Shown here one piece after another: positions 12,138 through 13,437 of a DNA stretch of 13,437 nucleotides. The notes below the pieces were generated by a model, which worked only from the letters and a program-made list of their open reading frames with translations, was not told the origin of the DNA and made no database searches. Numbering within the stretch: the stretch's first letter is position 1; every line of letters begins with the position of its first letter. A program made the translations under genes and the position numbers. Source of the stretch: CAZDYP01 sp964509505 (GTDB lineage Bacteria > Chloroflexota > Anaerolineae > JACRMK01). Where the stretch lies: the NCBI GenBank assembly GCA_964509505.1, contig CAZDYP010000153.1:1-13437 (forward strand), given 5' to 3'.

Positions 12138-13437
12138 CACCGCTGCCACATCCTCCCGCGCCACATCATCCCGCACAACCACCTTGCCCAACGCTTCAGG
12201 CAACACGAACCGAATCTTCCCTTGCGCCTTCTTCTTATCCGTCGCCATCACTGCCAGCGCTTGCTCTGTATCGAACTCATCATACATTGTCGGCAGCTGC
12301 AATTGCCTGAGCAGCGCTTCGACGCGATACACCAGCTCGGGCTCACACAGTTCTAATCGCGCCGCCAGCTTTGTCGCCGCGACGAGCCCCATCGCCACCG
12401 CTTCGCCGTGACGCAAGCGATACTCTGAGAGATTCTCGAAGGCATGACCGAAGGTGTGACCGAGATTCAACACCGCACGCTCCGCGCGTTCATGCGGGTC
12501 CGCTTCAATCACCTTGAGTTTCACTTCGATGGCATCCGCAAGGATACGCGGTAAGTCTTGCAAGCCACGTGTTTCGAGGTGCGCGAACAAATCAGGAGCG
12601 CCGATGATGCCATGCTTCACGATTTCCGCAAGTCCTGAACGAAAATCGGCGACGGGCAGCGCCGTCAACGCTTCACGGTCGGCGCACACCAACACAGGTT
12701 GCTTGAACGCGCCAATCAGGTTTTTGCCCTTCGCGTGATTGACTGCCGTCTTGCCGCCCAGACTCGCATCCACGATCGAGAGCGCCGTCGTCGGCAACTG
12801 CACGAAGTTCACACCGCGCAGATACGTCGCCGCCGCGAAGCCCGCCACATCGCCGACCAGTCCGCCGCCCAACGCCAACACGACGCTGCTGCGCTCCAAC
12901 TGCGCGTCAATGAAACGGTCATACAACATAGAGACCGTCTCCAAATTTTTCGCGCTCTCAGATGAGGGCATCGTGATAAGCGTCGTCGTGAAGCCTGTCG
13001 CTTCCAAACTTTGCTTGATTGTCTCGCCGTGCAAGGGACCCACGATGTCATCGCTCACAATCGCCGCACGGTCAGACTTCGGCAGACGCTCACGCAGCAA
13101 TACCCCCAACTGTTTCCAAACACCAGCGCCCAACACCACCTCATACGTCTCGCTGCCTGCCTGAACGGTGCGACGCAACTCAATCGTCACAGCCTGTTGC
13201 GCGCACGCGACGATGTTCTCTGCAACCTGTTCAGCGCTCAATCCATCGGTCTGTATGTGATAGGAAATGAGCGCATACGCCGCCTCGCGTCGCCTCAACA
13301 ATTCGGTAATGCGCTCAATCACCGTTTGCGTTTCGTTGCGCTCGTCGAGCAACGGGCGACGCTCATCGCCTTCCAGCCGTTGCGCGATGGTTGCGGGCGA
13401 TGCTTGCAAACAGAACACGCGCGCCTGACGCGATAAC
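12084..13437 (-). CDS. aroKB: Bifunctional shikimate kinase/3-dehydroquinate synthase, 5' end cut off
   Basis: Two shikimate-pathway enzymes are fused. Numbered from the GTG at 13418, residues 1-72 are the C-terminal part of shikimate kinase: VFCLQASP, the lid RRPLLDE, LLRRREAAY and IQTDGLSAEQVAENIV. Residues 78-430 are 3-dehydroquinate synthase, with the NAD-binding ALGGGLVGDVAGFAAATYLR, PTTALSIVDASLGGKTAVNH, and metal ligands E265 (GLAEIVKHG), H321 (NLGHTFGH) and H337 (HGEAVAMG). The frame stays open to the window edge (LSRQAR precedes VFCLQ), so the P-loop end of the kinase lies outside and GTG 13418 is not the start. The order is that of the known fused AroKB of Thermotoga. The protein ends in an unusual Glu/Gly/Lys tail (EEGKEEEEGDKG, 429-440) encoded by a C/T-rich repeat tract. 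Confidence 0.95.
   Translation of the reverse strand, partial: LSRQARVFCLQASPATIAQRLEGDERRPLLDERNETQTVIERITELLRRREAAYALISYHIQTDGLSAEQVAENIVACAQQAVTIELRRTVQAGSETYEVVLGAGVWKQLGVLLRERLPKSDRAAIVSDDIVGPLHGETIKQSLEATGFTTTLITMPSSESAKNLETVSMLYDRFIDAQLERSSVVLALGGGLVGDVAGFAAATYLRGVNFVQLPTTALSIVDASLGGKTAVNHAKGKNLIGAFKQPVLVCADREALTALPVADFRSGLAEIVKHGIIGAPDLFAHLETRGLQDLPRILADAIEVKLKVIEADPHERAERAVLNLGHTFGHAFENLSEYRLRHGEAVAMGLVAATKLAARLELCEPELVYRVEALLRQLQLPTMYDEFDTEQALAVMATDKKKAQGKIRFVLPEALGKVVVRDDVAREDVAAVLEEGKEEEEGDKGNTGN

Noticed and set aside
11834..12310. Plus-strand frame of 158 codons crossing the terminator and C/T-rich tract
   Set aside because: It reads through a terminator hairpin and a pyrimidine tract giving Pro/Leu/Ser low complexity; it is antisense to the end of aroKB.

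Overview
The window reads as an ordinary bacterial chromosome segment of moderate GC with an accessory strip on its right half. The likely source is a Chloroflexota-type (Anaerolineae-like) bacterium. That placement is inference: it rests on the palindromic intergenic repeats, the fused shikimate kinase/3-dehydroquinate synthase, the GxxExxY-type relic and the general look of the proteins. No rRNA, tRNA, CRISPR array, transposase or intact insertion sequence was seen.

Left two thirds, minus strand, core genes. Read in the direction of transcription (right to left) these are a 3-ketoacyl-CoA thiolase (6300-7481), a Nit-type amidohydrolase (5324-6136), ftsY for the SRP receptor (4220-5152), prfB for release factor 2 (2908-4003), a MerR-like HTH protein with a long periodic coiled coil (1549-2817) and a citrate synthase (316-1434). 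prfB is only complete if ribosomes make the classical programmed +1 frameshift at CTT-TGA-C, here at codon 23 (3934-3940). The gaps prfB/ftsY, ftsY/nitrilase and nitrilase/thiolase each hold an imperfect inverted repeat. The first of these encloses a dead GxxExxY-family gene. Terminator hairpins follow citrate synthase (244-276) and thiolase (6249-6278).

Middle, a divergent junction at 7482-7663. Two sigma70-like promoters face away from each other. The rightward one drives a 272-aa conserved hypothetical protein with an hhDhD motif that weakly recalls archaeo-eukaryotic primases.

Right third, plus strand, accessory genes. The hypothetical protein is followed by an AAA_14/DUF4143 ATPase, whose TATAAT box sits so close to the ATG that its mRNA should be leaderless, and then an aminoglycoside-phosphotransferase-like kinase starting at TTG. 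Next comes an overlapping pair of small genes (11059-11439 and 11429-11785) that looks like a toxin-antitoxin-type module, and a 21-codon ORF with a near-perfect Shine-Dalgarno (11892-11957). Three copies of a promoter-like direct repeat (10899-10928, 11029-11060, 11831-11861) punctuate this strip. It is the best place to look for an undescribed system.

Far right, minus strand: the aroKB fusion enters from beyond the window edge and ends at 12084. It converges on the plus-strand genes at a probable bidirectional terminator (12007-12040).
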